A DNA stretch of 64,000 bases from Croceitalea rosinachiae (GTDB lineage Bacteria; Bacteroidota; Bacteroidia; Flavobacteriales; Flavobacteriaceae). The translations under genes were made by a program, and so were the position numbers. The stretch is from assembly GCF_031846445.1 (NCBI RefSeq), contig NZ_JAVRHR010000001.1, positions 1,302,001-1,366,000 on the forward strand. The letters are read 5' to 3'. Each line of letters starts with the position of its first letter. Position 1 is the stretch's first letter. This document shows, in pieces, positions 20,638 to 29,276 of the stretch. Below the pieces are notes generated by a model. It searched no databases and was not told where the DNA came from. It saw only the letters and a program-made list of their open reading frames with translations.

Positions 20638-21930
20638 TTGAAGGATTTGACAGATTCCATAGTAAAAGAAAGTTTATTAGACCGTGATAAAAAATACCTG
20701 TGGCACCCTTTAACGCAACATAAAACGGCTACACCGCCTCTAGCTATTGTAAGAGCAGAGGGAGCGTTGATGTGGGACGATAATGGTGATGAGTACATTG
20801 ATGGAATAGCCTCTTGGTATACTGCTATGTACGGTCATTGCAATCCCTATATTGCGAATGCTATCTTAAAACAAATGAAAACGTTGGATTTTGTTATGTT
20901 TAGCGGCTTTACACACAAACCAGCCATTGAACTCTCAGAACGGTTAATGGAGATATTACCTAGTAATCAAGCTAAGGTTTTTTTTAACGATAATGGTTCT
21001 ACGGCAGTGGAAGCCGCTATTAAAATGACTTTACAATATTACCATAACCAAGGTGAAAAGCGAGATACTCTAATTGCATTTGAGGATGGTTTTCATGGTG
21101 ATACTTTTGGAGCTATGAGCGCATCAGGACTTTCATCTTATAATGGTCCTTTTGAAGATTTTTTGCTTAAAGTAGAAAGAATACCTATTCCAAAAGAAGA
21201 TGCTATTGACGAAACCCTAGAGCGACTGGAACATATTATTGAAAATAATTCTTGTGCAGCATTTGTTTTTGAGCCATTAATACAAGGAGCTGCCGGAATG
21301 AAATTTCATTCGGCTAAAGGTCTTGACCTTTTAATCCAAAAGTGTCAGGAGAATAATATTCTTTGTGTTGCTGATGAGATAATGACCGGATTTGGCAAAA
21401 CAGGTAAAAACTTTGCTTCCGACCATTTAGAACATGAGCCTGATATTATTTGTTTGAGCAAGGCACTAACTGCTGGGATGTTTCCATTGAGTATTACCAG
21501 TTGTTCCCAAAAAGTGTTTGATGCCTTTTTGAGTGATCAGATTACAAAGGGCTTTTTTCATGCACATACCTATAGTGCCCACCCGATTGGATGTGCTGCG
21601 GCCTTAGCGGGATTAGATTTGCTTCAATCTAAAGAAATTCTTGAACGAAGGGAGTATATCGCCAACGAACACCAAAAGTTTGTCGCTGAAATAACAAACC
21701 ATCCGAAAGTGAAAAACGCCAGAACGCTAGGGGTTGTCTTGGCGATCGATTTAATGATAGAGACCAATCGTTACGGAAAGCTTCGTGATGAGCTGTATGC
21801 ATTTTTTATGGAAAGGGGAATAAACCTTCGCCCATTGGGGAATACGATTTATACCCTGCCCCCGTATGTGATTACAAATAAGCAGTTGAAAAAGATATAC
21901 GATTCTATTTTAGAGTTTTTGGCGGTTTAG
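20638..21930 (+). CDS. bioA: Adenosylmethionine--8-amino-7-oxononanoate aminotransferase
   Basis: This 430-residue class III PLP aminotransferase makes 7,8-diaminopelargonate using SAM as the amino donor. Signature parts are LWHPLTQHKT, SWYTAMYGHCNPYI, the aspartate motif CVADEIMTGFGKTG and the PLP lysine in CLSKALTAGMFPLS. The start is TTG at 20638; no in-frame ATG lies close enough upstream or before the conserved LWHPLTQ. The 3' end overlaps the convergent Coa1-like gene by 4 nt. Confidence 0.95.
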   Translation: MKDLTDSIVKESLLDRDKKYLWHPLTQHKTATPPLAIVRAEGALMWDDNGDEYIDGIASWYTAMYGHCNPYIANAILKQMKTLDFVMFSGFTHKPAIELSERLMEILPSNQAKVFFNDNGSTAVEAAIKMTLQYYHNQGEKRDTLIAFEDGFHGDTFGAMSASGLSSYNGPFEDFLLKVERIPIPKEDAIDETLERLEHIIENNSCAAFVFEPLIQGAAGMKFHSAKGLDLLIQKCQENNILCVADEIMTGFGKTGKNFASDHLEHEPDIICLSKALTAGMFPLSITSCSQKVFDAFLSDQITKGFFHAHTYSAHPIGCAAALAGLDLLQSKEILERREYIANEHQKFVAEITNHPKVKNARTLGVVLAIDLMIETNRYGKLRDELYAFFMERGINLRPLGNTIYTLPPYVITNKQLKKIYDSILEFLAV

Positions 21931-22358
21931 TCTTGATTATTTGAATCTTCCAAAAAATCATACTCCTTTTCATTGACCTCAACCCTTATTTCATGGTATA
22001 TCCATTCATCATTTCTACCAGAAGCATCAATATATAAGGTTCCAGAACCATTTGGTCCGGCTATGGGAATGGTCATCTTCGCACTTTTATTTCCATTTAT
22101 CCAATTGATATTCCCTTGTACCACACCATCTTTTTCAATCGGTGAGCCCAAAATTTTTAAGAGTTCTTCATCTTGATTGATGAGTTCATGGGCATATTCA
22201 TAAGGCTGAGAGCCTTCCATCATATTGGTAACACCAAAATAGATGGAGGTAAATATAACAATGGCTCCAATAATCAAAGTTAGACATCCACTAACGGGCA
22301 AAACCCATTTCCAATTTCTTTTCCACCAACTGGGTTGGGGTATGAGTTCATTATTCAT
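21927..22358 (-). CDS. Coa1-like single-pass membrane protein
   Basis: The 143-residue protein has a basic, Trp-rich N-terminus (PSWWKRNWKWVLP), one membrane helix (residues ~19-42) and an extracytoplasmic domain. It matches the bacterial Coa1 (cytochrome c oxidase assembly factor 1) family by its LINQDEELLKILGSPIEKDG and NGNKSAKMTIPIAGPNGSGTL segments. Evidence for a real role in oxidase assembly in Bacteroidota is thin. It sits on the opposite strand within the biotin cluster. Confidence 0.7.
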   Translation of the reverse strand: MNNELIPQPSWWKRNWKWVLPVSGCLTLIIGAIVIFTSIYFGVTNMMEGSQPYEYAHELINQDEELLKILGSPIEKDGVVQGNINWINGNKSAKMTIPIAGPNGSGTLYIDASGRNDEWIYHEIRVEVNEKEYDFLEDSNNQD

Positions 22359-22423
22359 AGTTTCTCATCTAAAATAGTTAGATGAAGGTAAGAACTTTTA
22401 TTTTTGCTTGAATTATAAAAAGA

Positions 22424-23605
22424 ATGCTAAAAGAACCCATTTCGATAACTGCTTTACGTTCAATTTCACCCCTTGGCAATTCGTTAGATGAAGTTTGGAG
22501 CAATTATTTAGAACCAAGGCATCATTTAAGTCTTATTCAAAAAGGAAATCAAAAAGTCTGGGTTGGAGAACTAAACAATAAACTAAAGAATGAAATTGAA
22601 AATCTAAGAGCAGAGGATGGTAACTATAAAAACTTGGACGATTCGGTTTTATTTGCGCTTTTGAGCGCTAGAAAGGCAATTCAAGATGCAAAATGGGACG
22701 CGACTGACAATTTCGGAATCAATATTGGTTCTTCAAGAGGAGCAACAGCACTTTTTGAAAAACACTATCAAGATTTTCTTCAAAATGATTCTACTGCTAC
22801 CTTAACATCACCAACAACTACCTTAGGTAACATCTCGTCTTGGGTGGCGCATGATTTAAAGACTAAAGGACCTGATATTTCACATTCTATTACCTGTTCC
22901 ACGGCATTACATGCAATACTTAATGGAGTCGCCTGGATACAAAGTGGAATGGCAGATAAGTTTTTGGTTGGTGGTAGTGAGGCCCCGTTGACGCCATTTA
23001 CTATTGCCCAAATGAAAGCCTTGAAGATATACGCTTCAACGGTCACTTCTTACGGAGTCGAGAATGATTTTCCCTGCCGGGCATTTGATTTGGAAAAAAC
23101 CCAAAATACCATGATCTTAGGTGAAGGTGCTTCCATAGCATGTTTGGAAAGGGGGGGGCGTTCTAATTCGTTGGCCAAAATTATAGGATTGGGTTACGCT
23201 ACTGAACCACTACAACATAACGTTTCAATCTCAACAGATGCAAAATGTTTTCAAGATTCTATGACAATGGCACTGAGTGGTCAATCACCTGATAATGTTG
23301 ATGTTGTAGTGATGCACGCACCAGGGACGATTAAAGGTGATTTGTCTGAATATAAGGCTGTTGAAAAGGTGTTTTACAAGAAAGTTCCTTTTTTGACGAC
23401 AAATAAATGGAAAGTAGGTCACACCTTTGGTGCATCAGGAATGCTAAGTATTGAAATGGCTATCTTAATGCTCTTACATCAAAAAACCATTCCAATTCCT
23501 TATGTTAAAAGTCAAAATAAACCTAAAACCATTTCTAAAATAATGGTCAATGCGGTCGGTTTTGGAGGGAACGCGGTAAGTATATTGCTTCAGTCATCTA
23601 ATTAG
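22424..23605 (+). CDS. Beta-ketoacyl synthase (KAS I/II-type) in the biotin cluster
   Basis: The 393-residue thiolase-fold protein keeps the Cys-His-His triad of elongating condensing enzymes: Cys158 (SITCSTALHA), His298 (VVMHAPGT) and His333 (KVGHTFGASG), with Lys328 just before. It would condense an acyl primer with malonyl-ACP. It lies between bioA and bioB, and no bioC, bioH, bioG, bioW or bioZ is visible, so a part in making the pimeloyl precursor is a reasonable inference. A run of eight G occurs in the frame at 23151-23158. A -7 element TATTTTTG lies at 22399-22406. Confidence 0.88.
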   Translation: MLKEPISITALRSISPLGNSLDEVWSNYLEPRHHLSLIQKGNQKVWVGELNNKLKNEIENLRAEDGNYKNLDDSVLFALLSARKAIQDAKWDATDNFGINIGSSRGATALFEKHYQDFLQNDSTATLTSPTTTLGNISSWVAHDLKTKGPDISHSITCSTALHAILNGVAWIQSGMADKFLVGGSEAPLTPFTIAQMKALKIYASTVTSYGVENDFPCRAFDLEKTQNTMILGEGASIACLERGGRSNSLAKIIGLGYATEPLQHNVSISTDAKCFQDSMTMALSGQSPDNVDVVVMHAPGTIKGDLSEYKAVEKVFYKKVPFLTTNKWKVGHTFGASGMLSIEMAILMLLHQKTIPIPYVKSQNKPKTISKIMVNAVGFGGNAVSILLQSSN

Positions 23606-23664
23606 AATGTTTCCTTTATTTAGATAAAGAATTAGCCTAATTTTGAAATTCCTATTTTTGATTT

Positions 23665-24750
23665 ATGAGTGAGATTAGACACAACTGGACCAAGCAAGAA
23701 ATTCTAGATATCTACAATAGGCCTTTAATGGAGTTGCTCTATGATGCAGCAACTGTTCATAGGCAACATCATGATCCGAACACAGTTCAGGTTTCAACGC
23801 TTCTTTCTATAAAAACAGGCGGTTGTCCTGAAGATTGTGGTTATTGCCCTCAGGCAGCTCGTTATCATACGGATATTGAAGGAAATGATTTAATGACTGT
23901 ATCGCATGTTAAGGCTCAAGCTTTAAGAGCCAAAGCATCTGGTAGTTCAAGGGTTTGTATGGGTGCTGCTTGGCGTAATGTGAAAGATGGACCAGAATTT
24001 GATCAAGTTTTAGAGATGGTCCGTACCATTAATAAATTGGACATGGAGGTCTGCTGTACCCTCGGTATGATTACAGAAAATCAAGCAAAACGTTTGGCTG
24101 AAGCTGGATTATATGCTTACAACCATAACCTGGATACTTCTGAAGATTACTATAAAGATGTGATATCAACCCGGGCTTTTGAGGATCGATTAGATACTAT
24201 TGAAAATGTTCGTAAGACCAATGTTACGGTCTGTAGTGGAGGGATTATTGGAATGGGTGAGAAACTTGAAGATAGAGCAGGAATGCTGGTGGCCTTGGCT
24301 TCTTTGAGTCCACAACCAGAATCAGTTCCTATTAACGCTTTAGTTGCAGTAGAGGGAACTCCCATGGAAGACATAGAACCCATTGCAATTTGGGATATGA
24401 TTCGAATGGTTGCCACAACCCGTATCGTGATGCCCGAAACGCAAGTGCGACTTTCAGCAGGTAGAACCCAAATGACTAGAGAAGGGCAGGCGATGTGTTT
24501 CTTTGCTGGAGCGAATTCTATTTTTGCTGGTGATAAGTTATTGACCACTCCAAATCCTGACGTGAATGAAGATATGGAGATGTTTAAATTATTAGGATTA
24601 AATCCGCAAAAACCTTTTACAAAAGTATCACAACCAGCAACTGTAGAAGCCAAAGATTCGCAATATCAGCCATTAGGTGAGAAACCAAAATGGTCTCGAC
24701 CTGGACATAAAATAGAGCGTAATGAATTGGCAAAACAAAATGCGAAATAA
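23665..24750 (+). CDS. bioB: Biotin synthase
   Basis: This 361-residue radical SAM enzyme inserts sulfur into dethiobiotin. The [4Fe-4S] cysteines are Cys54, Cys58 and Cys61 (GGCPEDCGYCPQ). Further ligands of the [2Fe-2S] cluster appear in SGSSRVCMGAAWR, DMEVCCTLGM and NVTVCSGGIIGMGE, and the Arg ligand is in VRLSAGR. A -7 element TATTTTTG (23653-23660) lies just before the ATG, so bioB may also be made from its own short-leader transcript. Confidence 0.98.
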   Translation: MSEIRHNWTKQEILDIYNRPLMELLYDAATVHRQHHDPNTVQVSTLLSIKTGGCPEDCGYCPQAARYHTDIEGNDLMTVSHVKAQALRAKASGSSRVCMGAAWRNVKDGPEFDQVLEMVRTINKLDMEVCCTLGMITENQAKRLAEAGLYAYNHNLDTSEDYYKDVISTRAFEDRLDTIENVRKTNVTVCSGGIIGMGEKLEDRAGMLVALASLSPQPESVPINALVAVEGTPMEDIEPIAIWDMIRMVATTRIVMPETQVRLSAGRTQMTREGQAMCFFAGANSIFAGDKLLTTPNPDVNEDMEMFKLLGLNPQKPFTKVSQPATVEAKDSQYQPLGEKPKWSRPGHKIERNELAKQNAK

Positions 24751-24820
24751 TTAAAGGATTAATTGCTTATTCCCCATTTGCAATTCGTTCACTACCTTAG
24801 ATTTTCTAAATTTCTAAAAT

Positions 24821-25732
24821 TTGGGACTTAACCTAGAGCAAATACCACACCTTAAAACGCTTTCTAAAGAAAAGTTTATTCGAGATTATTTCAAGCCGCA
24901 AAAGCCCGTAGTAATTGAGCGATTTATTGAAGATTGGCCTGCGTATTCAAAATGGAGTTTGGATTATATGAAAGAGATTGCAGGCGACAAGGAAGTTCCA
25001 TTGTATGATGATCGCCCTGTCGCTCATGATGAAGGTTTTAATGAACCACATGCCAAAATGAAAATGGCGGATTACGTGGACTTACTAAAAAGTAAGCCTA
25101 CTAAGTTTCGGATTTTTTTATGGAATGTCTTAAAAGAAATTCCGCAACTGCAAAAGGATTATAATTACCCAGACTTCGGACTAAGTTTAATGAAGGGGTT
25201 GCCAATGTTATTTTTTGGAGGTAAAGGTTCGCATACCTTTATGCATTATGATATAGATTTGGCCAATATTTTCCATTTTCATTTTGAAGGAGAAAAAGAA
25301 TGTATTCTCTTTCCGCAGTCTGAAACAAAGTACTTGTATAAAATTCCACATTCATTAATAGTACGAGAAGATATTGATTTTTCAAATCCTGATTTGAACA
25401 AATGGCCAGCTTTAAAACTTGCTAAAGGTTATAGCACCAAATTGAAACATGGTAATGTTATTTATATTCCAGAAGGGTATTGGCATCATATGAGATATAT
25501 TACTCCTGGTTTTTCAATGAGTTTACGGGCAATTGCCAGAAAACCAAAGAATTTTGGAAAAGCGGTTTATAACTTAATTATCATGCGCTATTTTGACAAT
25601 ATGATGCGCAGGATTAAAGGTCAAAAGTGGATTGATTGGAAGAATGAAAGGGCAATTATCAAAACCAATAGAAACTTGAGCTTTGAAGGCTCTAATATTA
25701 ATTTAGCAGATGAGCAGACGGTTGAGGTCTAA
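24821..25732 (+). CDS. Cupin-like (JmjC/cupin_8) oxygenase-type protein
   Basis: The 303-residue protein has the cupin_8 order: KPVVIERFIEDWPAYSKW near the N-terminus, an iron-binding HxD in FMHYDIDLANIFHFHFEG and the distal His in YIPEGYWHHMRYI. Members are Fe(II)/2-oxoglutarate-dependent hydroxylases of proteins or small molecules; the target is unknown. The start is taken as TTG at 24821 because no ATG lies between the preceding stop and the conserved KPVVIERF. The 3' end overlaps the convergent recX by 4 nt. Confidence 0.82.
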   Translation: MGLNLEQIPHLKTLSKEKFIRDYFKPQKPVVIERFIEDWPAYSKWSLDYMKEIAGDKEVPLYDDRPVAHDEGFNEPHAKMKMADYVDLLKSKPTKFRIFLWNVLKEIPQLQKDYNYPDFGLSLMKGLPMLFFGGKGSHTFMHYDIDLANIFHFHFEGEKECILFPQSETKYLYKIPHSLIVREDIDFSNPDLNKWPALKLAKGYSTKLKHGNVIYIPEGYWHHMRYITPGFSMSLRAIARKPKNFGKAVYNLIIMRYFDNMMRRIKGQKWIDWKNERAIIKTNRNLSFEGSNINLADEQTVEV

Positions 25733-26205
25733 GTATTTGGAATAAGTTCTCGGAGTTTCCTATAAACCAAATCACTTTCCCAGCCCCTGTATAACAAATA
25801 ATCTGCAAGCTTCTTTCTTTTTTTTTGAATGTCGGATTCCGTTAGTTGAGCTAGTCTTTTTTTTGCAAGAACATCTAAAGTGTCATCATAAGTTTGTGTG
25901 TCAATTTCTTTTAGTGCGGTGGCTATATTGAACCTTGAGATTTGACGAAGTTTCAATTCATTTATGATGCGATTTTTACCCCATTTTTTAATATTGAACT
26001 TTCCTCTGGCAAAACTTTTGGCGAAACGCTCTTCATTTAAATAGTTTTTTTGGATTAAATGGATGACAATCTGATCTATAGCCTCGGGAATCATTCGCAT
26101 CCCTTTTAATTTATCTATAACCTCTTTATGGCAACGGTCTTGATAGGCACAGTACCTTTCCAACTTTTTTGTGGCTTCTATTATGGAATAGGCTTTTGAA
26201 TGCAT
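25729..26205 (-). CDS. recX: Regulatory protein RecX
   Basis: The 158 residues are all helical, with three RecX repeats: LERYCAYQDRCHKEV, NYLNEERFAKSFARGKFNIKKWGKNRI and KLADYLLYRGWESDLVYRKL. RecX binds RecA and limits filament growth. recA is not adjacent. The start at 26205 is 6 nt after the stop of the DUF3667 gene, suggesting co-transcription. Confidence 0.92.
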   Translation of the reverse strand: MHSKAYSIIEATKKLERYCAYQDRCHKEVIDKLKGMRMIPEAIDQIVIHLIQKNYLNEERFAKSFARGKFNIKKWGKNRIINELKLRQISRFNIATALKEIDTQTYDDTLDVLAKKRLAQLTESDIQKKRKKLADYLLYRGWESDLVYRKLRELIPNT

Positions 26206-26211
26206 GGGAGA

Positions 26212-27012
26212 TTATTTTAAATAGGCAATTAGAATCCCTATCAGAACCATAACGCCAACTATAACTATTAAGGAGACAGCCGACATGATGTTAAAGAGAA
26301 TCAGCTTTAAAAATGACATGCCTACGTTTAACCGGAATAGTTTTCCAAAAATATAGGCGTGAATAAACCAAATGGCCAGGGTGGTAAGGGAATATACCAT
26401 GGGGTGGGTAATTAGGCTTAGATAAAAGAAAACGATAGCAAAAATGAAACCGGTACCTTGAACGAAAGCATTGAAAACTAGATGTTCCGCATAATTAAAG
26501 GTTTTGCGATAAATGGTATAAGTAAATATGGAATACAAGGGAATGAGTAGTAGAGTAACAATATTAAAATATTTCAGAATTTCTGCCTGTACTTTATCAA
26601 CACGATCTAAGTCTAAATCTTTCACCCCCATTCCGTTATAGCGCTCAACCAAGCGTATGTTGAATGCTTCTAGATTACCCATGAATTGGTCCAAAAAAAA
26701 AGTAAAGGTTAATAGGGTCAAAGTCGCCCCTATTATTAAGAAAGTAAAAGGATGTACGTACCTTTTTCGCACTCCAGAAACATAATCCTCAAGAACGATA
26801 TGAGGTTTTAGTACCAAAGAACGAAGGGTATAAAAATACTTATTATCCCAGCCAAATACGGTTTCGGCCGCATCAGACAGTATGCGTTTTAAAGTAATTC
26901 GGTTGTATACGATCTTGGCTCCACAATTGCTGCAATACCTATCGTCTTTTCGAAGCTTCTCATTACAGTTTTTACAAGTCTTAGGCTTGGTTTCCATGCT
27001 GGTAAAGTACAA
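26212..27012 (-). CDS. DUF3667 zinc-ribbon membrane protein
   Basis: The 266-residue protein has an N-terminal zinc ribbon of two CxxC pairs (CKNCNEKLRKDDRYCSNC), a short basic linker and five or so membrane helices (LVLKPHIVLEDYVSGVRKRYVHPFTFLI begins the membrane part). This is the layout of the DUF3667 family, common in Bacteroidota and of unknown function. The start at 27012 (ATG before YFTSMETKPK) may be four codons too early: the second ATG gives METKPKTCKNC. Confidence 0.85.
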   Translation of the reverse strand: MYFTSMETKPKTCKNCNEKLRKDDRYCSNCGAKIVYNRITLKRILSDAAETVFGWDNKYFYTLRSLVLKPHIVLEDYVSGVRKRYVHPFTFLIIGATLTLLTFTFFLDQFMGNLEAFNIRLVERYNGMGVKDLDLDRVDKVQAEILKYFNIVTLLLIPLYSIFTYTIYRKTFNYAEHLVFNAFVQGTGFIFAIVFFYLSLITHPMVYSLTTLAIWFIHAYIFGKLFRLNVGMSFLKLILFNIMSAVSLIVIVGVMVLIGILIAYLK

Positions 27013-27033
27013 AATATCAAAGGATATAAAACA

Positions 27034-27065
27034 AAAAAGCGACCCCAGTAATGGAGTCGCTTTTT
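27034..27065 (-). terminator. Terminator of the RNase E/G gene
   Basis: A 10-bp stem (27034-27043 with 27056-27065), rich in G-C at its centre with an A/T-rich base, lies directly after the RNase E/G stop at 27067. Read on the minus strand it ends in a T-run. Confidence 0.8.
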
Positions 27066-27066
27066 A

Positions 27067-28614
27067 TCATTTTAAAGTCTTGCCCTCTTTGTCTTTGAAT
27101 CTATATTCTAAATACGTATAGGCATCTCTAGGCTGAATTTTAACCCATTTTTTATATTCCAAAAACCATTTTTGACGAATGGATGGAGCTCCCTTGGTCA
27201 AATAAGCTGCTATAAAAGGATGTATGTTCAATACAATACTCTTATTCTTATTTGGTCCTTTTATGATTCGCTCCAAATCAAAATTGATTTTATCAAGTAA
27301 AACTATTGGTGCTTCAACTTCTGCACCAGAACCATTGGGGTTCTCTTCACTTGTTTTGATATTCATCTCCGGGCGAACCCTTTGTCGGGTAATCTGCACC
27401 AAACCAAACTTACTTGGAGGTAAGATTTTGTGTTTCGCTCGATCATCCTTCATCTCATTCCTAAGATGGTCAAATAGTTTACGACGATGATCACCCCGTG
27501 TCATATCAATAAAGTCAATTACTATAATACCCCCCATGTCACGTAAACGTAATTGCCTGGCAATCTCAGCAGCTGCAAGCATGTTTACTTCTAATGCAGT
27601 GTCTTCTTGATTTTTAGCTTTATTGGAGCGGTTACCACTATTTACATCAATTACATGCAAAGCTTCGGTATGTTCAATAACAAGATAAGCGCCCTTGCTC
27701 ATTGTGGCAGTTTTGCCGAATGAGGTTTTTATTTGTCGTTCAATTCCGAATTTTTCAAATATAGGGGCAGAACCATTGTATTGCTTCACAATAGATTCCT
27801 TTTGTGGAGCTATTTCGTGCACATAGTCTTTGATATTGTTATAAAGCTCTTCGTCATCAACATGAATTCCGGTAAAGGAGTCGTTGAAAACATCCCTTAA
27901 AATGGAAGAGGCCCTGTTGAGCTCTACCAATACTTTTGATGGGTGTTCGGCTTTATGCAAAGTCTTGCACATTGCTGTCCATTTATTCAGCAAGTTTTGG
28001 AGATCTTTGTCAAGCTCTGCGACTTTTTTGCCTTCCGCTACAGTACGAATTATAACCCCAAATCCTTTTGGTTTTATACTTTTTACAAGTCTTTTGAGCC
28101 TACTTTTTTCTTCATTGCTTTCAATTTTTTGAGAAACTGAAACGCGATCAGAAAAAGGTACCATAACCAAGTAACGTCCAGCTATTGAAAGCTCAGAGCT
28201 TATTCTTGGTCCTTTGGTTGAGATAGGTTCTTTTACTATTTGTACTAATAACGATTGATTGGCTTTGATAACTTCGTTTATCGAGCCATTCTTATCAATA
28301 TCTTTTTCAAATGGAAAATCTTTTAAGGAAAAATCTCTGAGTTTTCCTGTTCTTGCTTGCTTAATGAACTTTAGCATAGAAGCTAGCTGTGGGCCAAGGT
28401 CATGATAATGCAGAAAAGCATCTTTCTCATAACCAACATTTACGAAGGCTGCATTTAGGCCCGTAACGGGTTTTCTGATTTTGGCGAGGAAAATATCCCC
28501 TACCGAAAAGCTATTGTTATCCTCTTCTTTGTGAAGTTCAATAAGTTTTCCATCTTTTAATAAGGCAAAATCGACGGCTTCAGAACTAGACCTTACGATT
28601 AATTCTCTATTCAC
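27067..28614 (-). CDS. rng: Ribonuclease E/G family endoribonuclease
   Basis: The 515-residue protein has an N-terminal S1 RNA-binding region (VGDIFLAKIRKPVTGLNAAFVNVGYEKDAFLHYHD), then the RNase E/G catalytic core with the two metal-binding Asp in HVIDVNSGN and IVIDFIDM, and the QITRQRVRPE segment. RNase G/E cuts single-stranded RNA in rRNA maturation and mRNA decay. Where the zinc-link CPxC motif follows in E. coli enzymes, this protein reads NIKTSEENPNGSGAEVEAP with no Cys. It lacks the long disordered degradosome tail, so the RNase G form is the closer match. Confidence 0.93.
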   Translation of the reverse strand: MNRELIVRSSSEAVDFALLKDGKLIELHKEEDNNSFSVGDIFLAKIRKPVTGLNAAFVNVGYEKDAFLHYHDLGPQLASMLKFIKQARTGKLRDFSLKDFPFEKDIDKNGSINEVIKANQSLLVQIVKEPISTKGPRISSELSIAGRYLVMVPFSDRVSVSQKIESNEEKSRLKRLVKSIKPKGFGVIIRTVAEGKKVAELDKDLQNLLNKWTAMCKTLHKAEHPSKVLVELNRASSILRDVFNDSFTGIHVDDEELYNNIKDYVHEIAPQKESIVKQYNGSAPIFEKFGIERQIKTSFGKTATMSKGAYLVIEHTEALHVIDVNSGNRSNKAKNQEDTALEVNMLAAAEIARQLRLRDMGGIIVIDFIDMTRGDHRRKLFDHLRNEMKDDRAKHKILPPSKFGLVQITRQRVRPEMNIKTSEENPNGSGAEVEAPIVLLDKINFDLERIIKGPNKNKSIVLNIHPFIAAYLTKGAPSIRQKWFLEYKKWVKIQPRDAYTYLEYRFKDKEGKTLK

Positions 28615-28739
28615 CTGTTTCGATTTTTATCCGTTTCTTTAATTAGAAAGCGGATTGATTAAACATATATATTGTTCGGTCACTCGACCGATCAAGTACT
28701 AATTTTTATAAACCGTAATGTCAAAGAACGTATTAAAAT

Positions 28740-28767
28740 GAAAAAGTAGTCGGCTGACTACTTTTTC
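28740..28767. terminator. Bidirectional terminator overlapping the small basic gene's stop
   Basis: A perfect 12-bp inverted repeat (28740-28751 with 28756-28767) with a 4-nt loop carries A5 and T5 at its ends, so it can terminate in both directions. It covers the last codons and stop of the 29-residue gene. Confidence 0.8.
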
Positions 28768-28847
28768 TTGTGTCGGTTAGCTCTACGGCGCTTTTTACGC
28801 TTGTGAGTAGCTACCTTATGTCTTTTTCTCTTTTTTCCACTCGGCAT
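28758..28847 (-). CDS. 29-residue highly basic small protein
   Basis: An ATG at 28847 opens a 29-codon frame ending in TAG at 28758. The peptide starts MPSGKKRKRHKVATHKRKK and ends RANRHKKK: about two thirds Lys, Arg or His and no acidic residue. It sits 26 nt downstream of the HU gene on the same strand and before a strong terminator, so an HU-small gene transcript is likely. I recall near-identical short proteins in many Bacteroidota; an RNA- or ribosome-binding role like that of Thx-type ribosomal peptides is an inference from composition. Confidence 0.75.
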   Translation of the reverse strand: MPSGKKRKRHKVATHKRKKRRRANRHKKK

Positions 28848-28873
28848 ATTTGCGTTGCTTTTTCGTTAGTAAA

Positions 28874-29164
28874 TTATTTTACCTGTACGTTACTTTTTAC
28901 TCCCTCTACAAAAACCTTAGCAGGCTTAAATGCAGGAATATTGTGCGCAGGAATTTTGATGGTTGTATTCTTTGAAATATTTCTTCCCGTCTTTTCAGCT
29001 CTTGTTTTGATAATAAAGCTGCCAAAACCTCTTAAATAAACATTATCACCATTCTCTAAGGACGTTTTTACCTCCTCCATAAAAGATTCTACAGTTGCTT
29101 GTACGTCTCCTTTTTCAATACCCAGTTTTTCTGAGATTTTAGATACAATATCCGCTTTCGTCAT
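28874..29164 (-). CDS. HU-family DNA-binding protein
   Basis: The 96-residue nucleoid protein has MTKADIVSKISEKLGIEKGDV (helical dimer part), NVYLRGFGSFIIKTRAEKTGRNI (the beta-arm base) and the NTTIKIPAHNIPAFKPAK tip and C-terminus, as in HU/IHF. It bends and compacts DNA. The ATG at 29164 has about a 28-nt leader from the -7 element. Confidence 0.95.
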   Translation of the reverse strand: MTKADIVSKISEKLGIEKGDVQATVESFMEEVKTSLENGDNVYLRGFGSFIIKTRAEKTGRNISKNTTIKIPAHNIPAFKPAKVFVEGVKSNVQVK

Positions 29165-29197
29165 TTCGTATTTATATTTTCGTTTTTTTTAGGCTTG

Positions 29198-29205
29198 CAA
29201 ATATA
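29198..29205 (-). promoter_or_regulatory. -7 element for the HU gene
   Basis: TATATTTG on the minus strand (complement of 29198-29205) matches TAnnTTTG. No good -33 TTG is found at 18-20 nt. Confidence 0.45.
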
Positions 29206-29276
29206 TAAATGTTTTGCATAAAGCCCTAAATTTTAAGTATATAAACTGTTTCTTTAACCCGATAGTATTTTCCTTC

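Noticed and set aside
24150..24653. 167-codon minus-strand frame inside bioB
   Set aside because: Opposite to the conserved radical SAM domain of bioB; a shadow.
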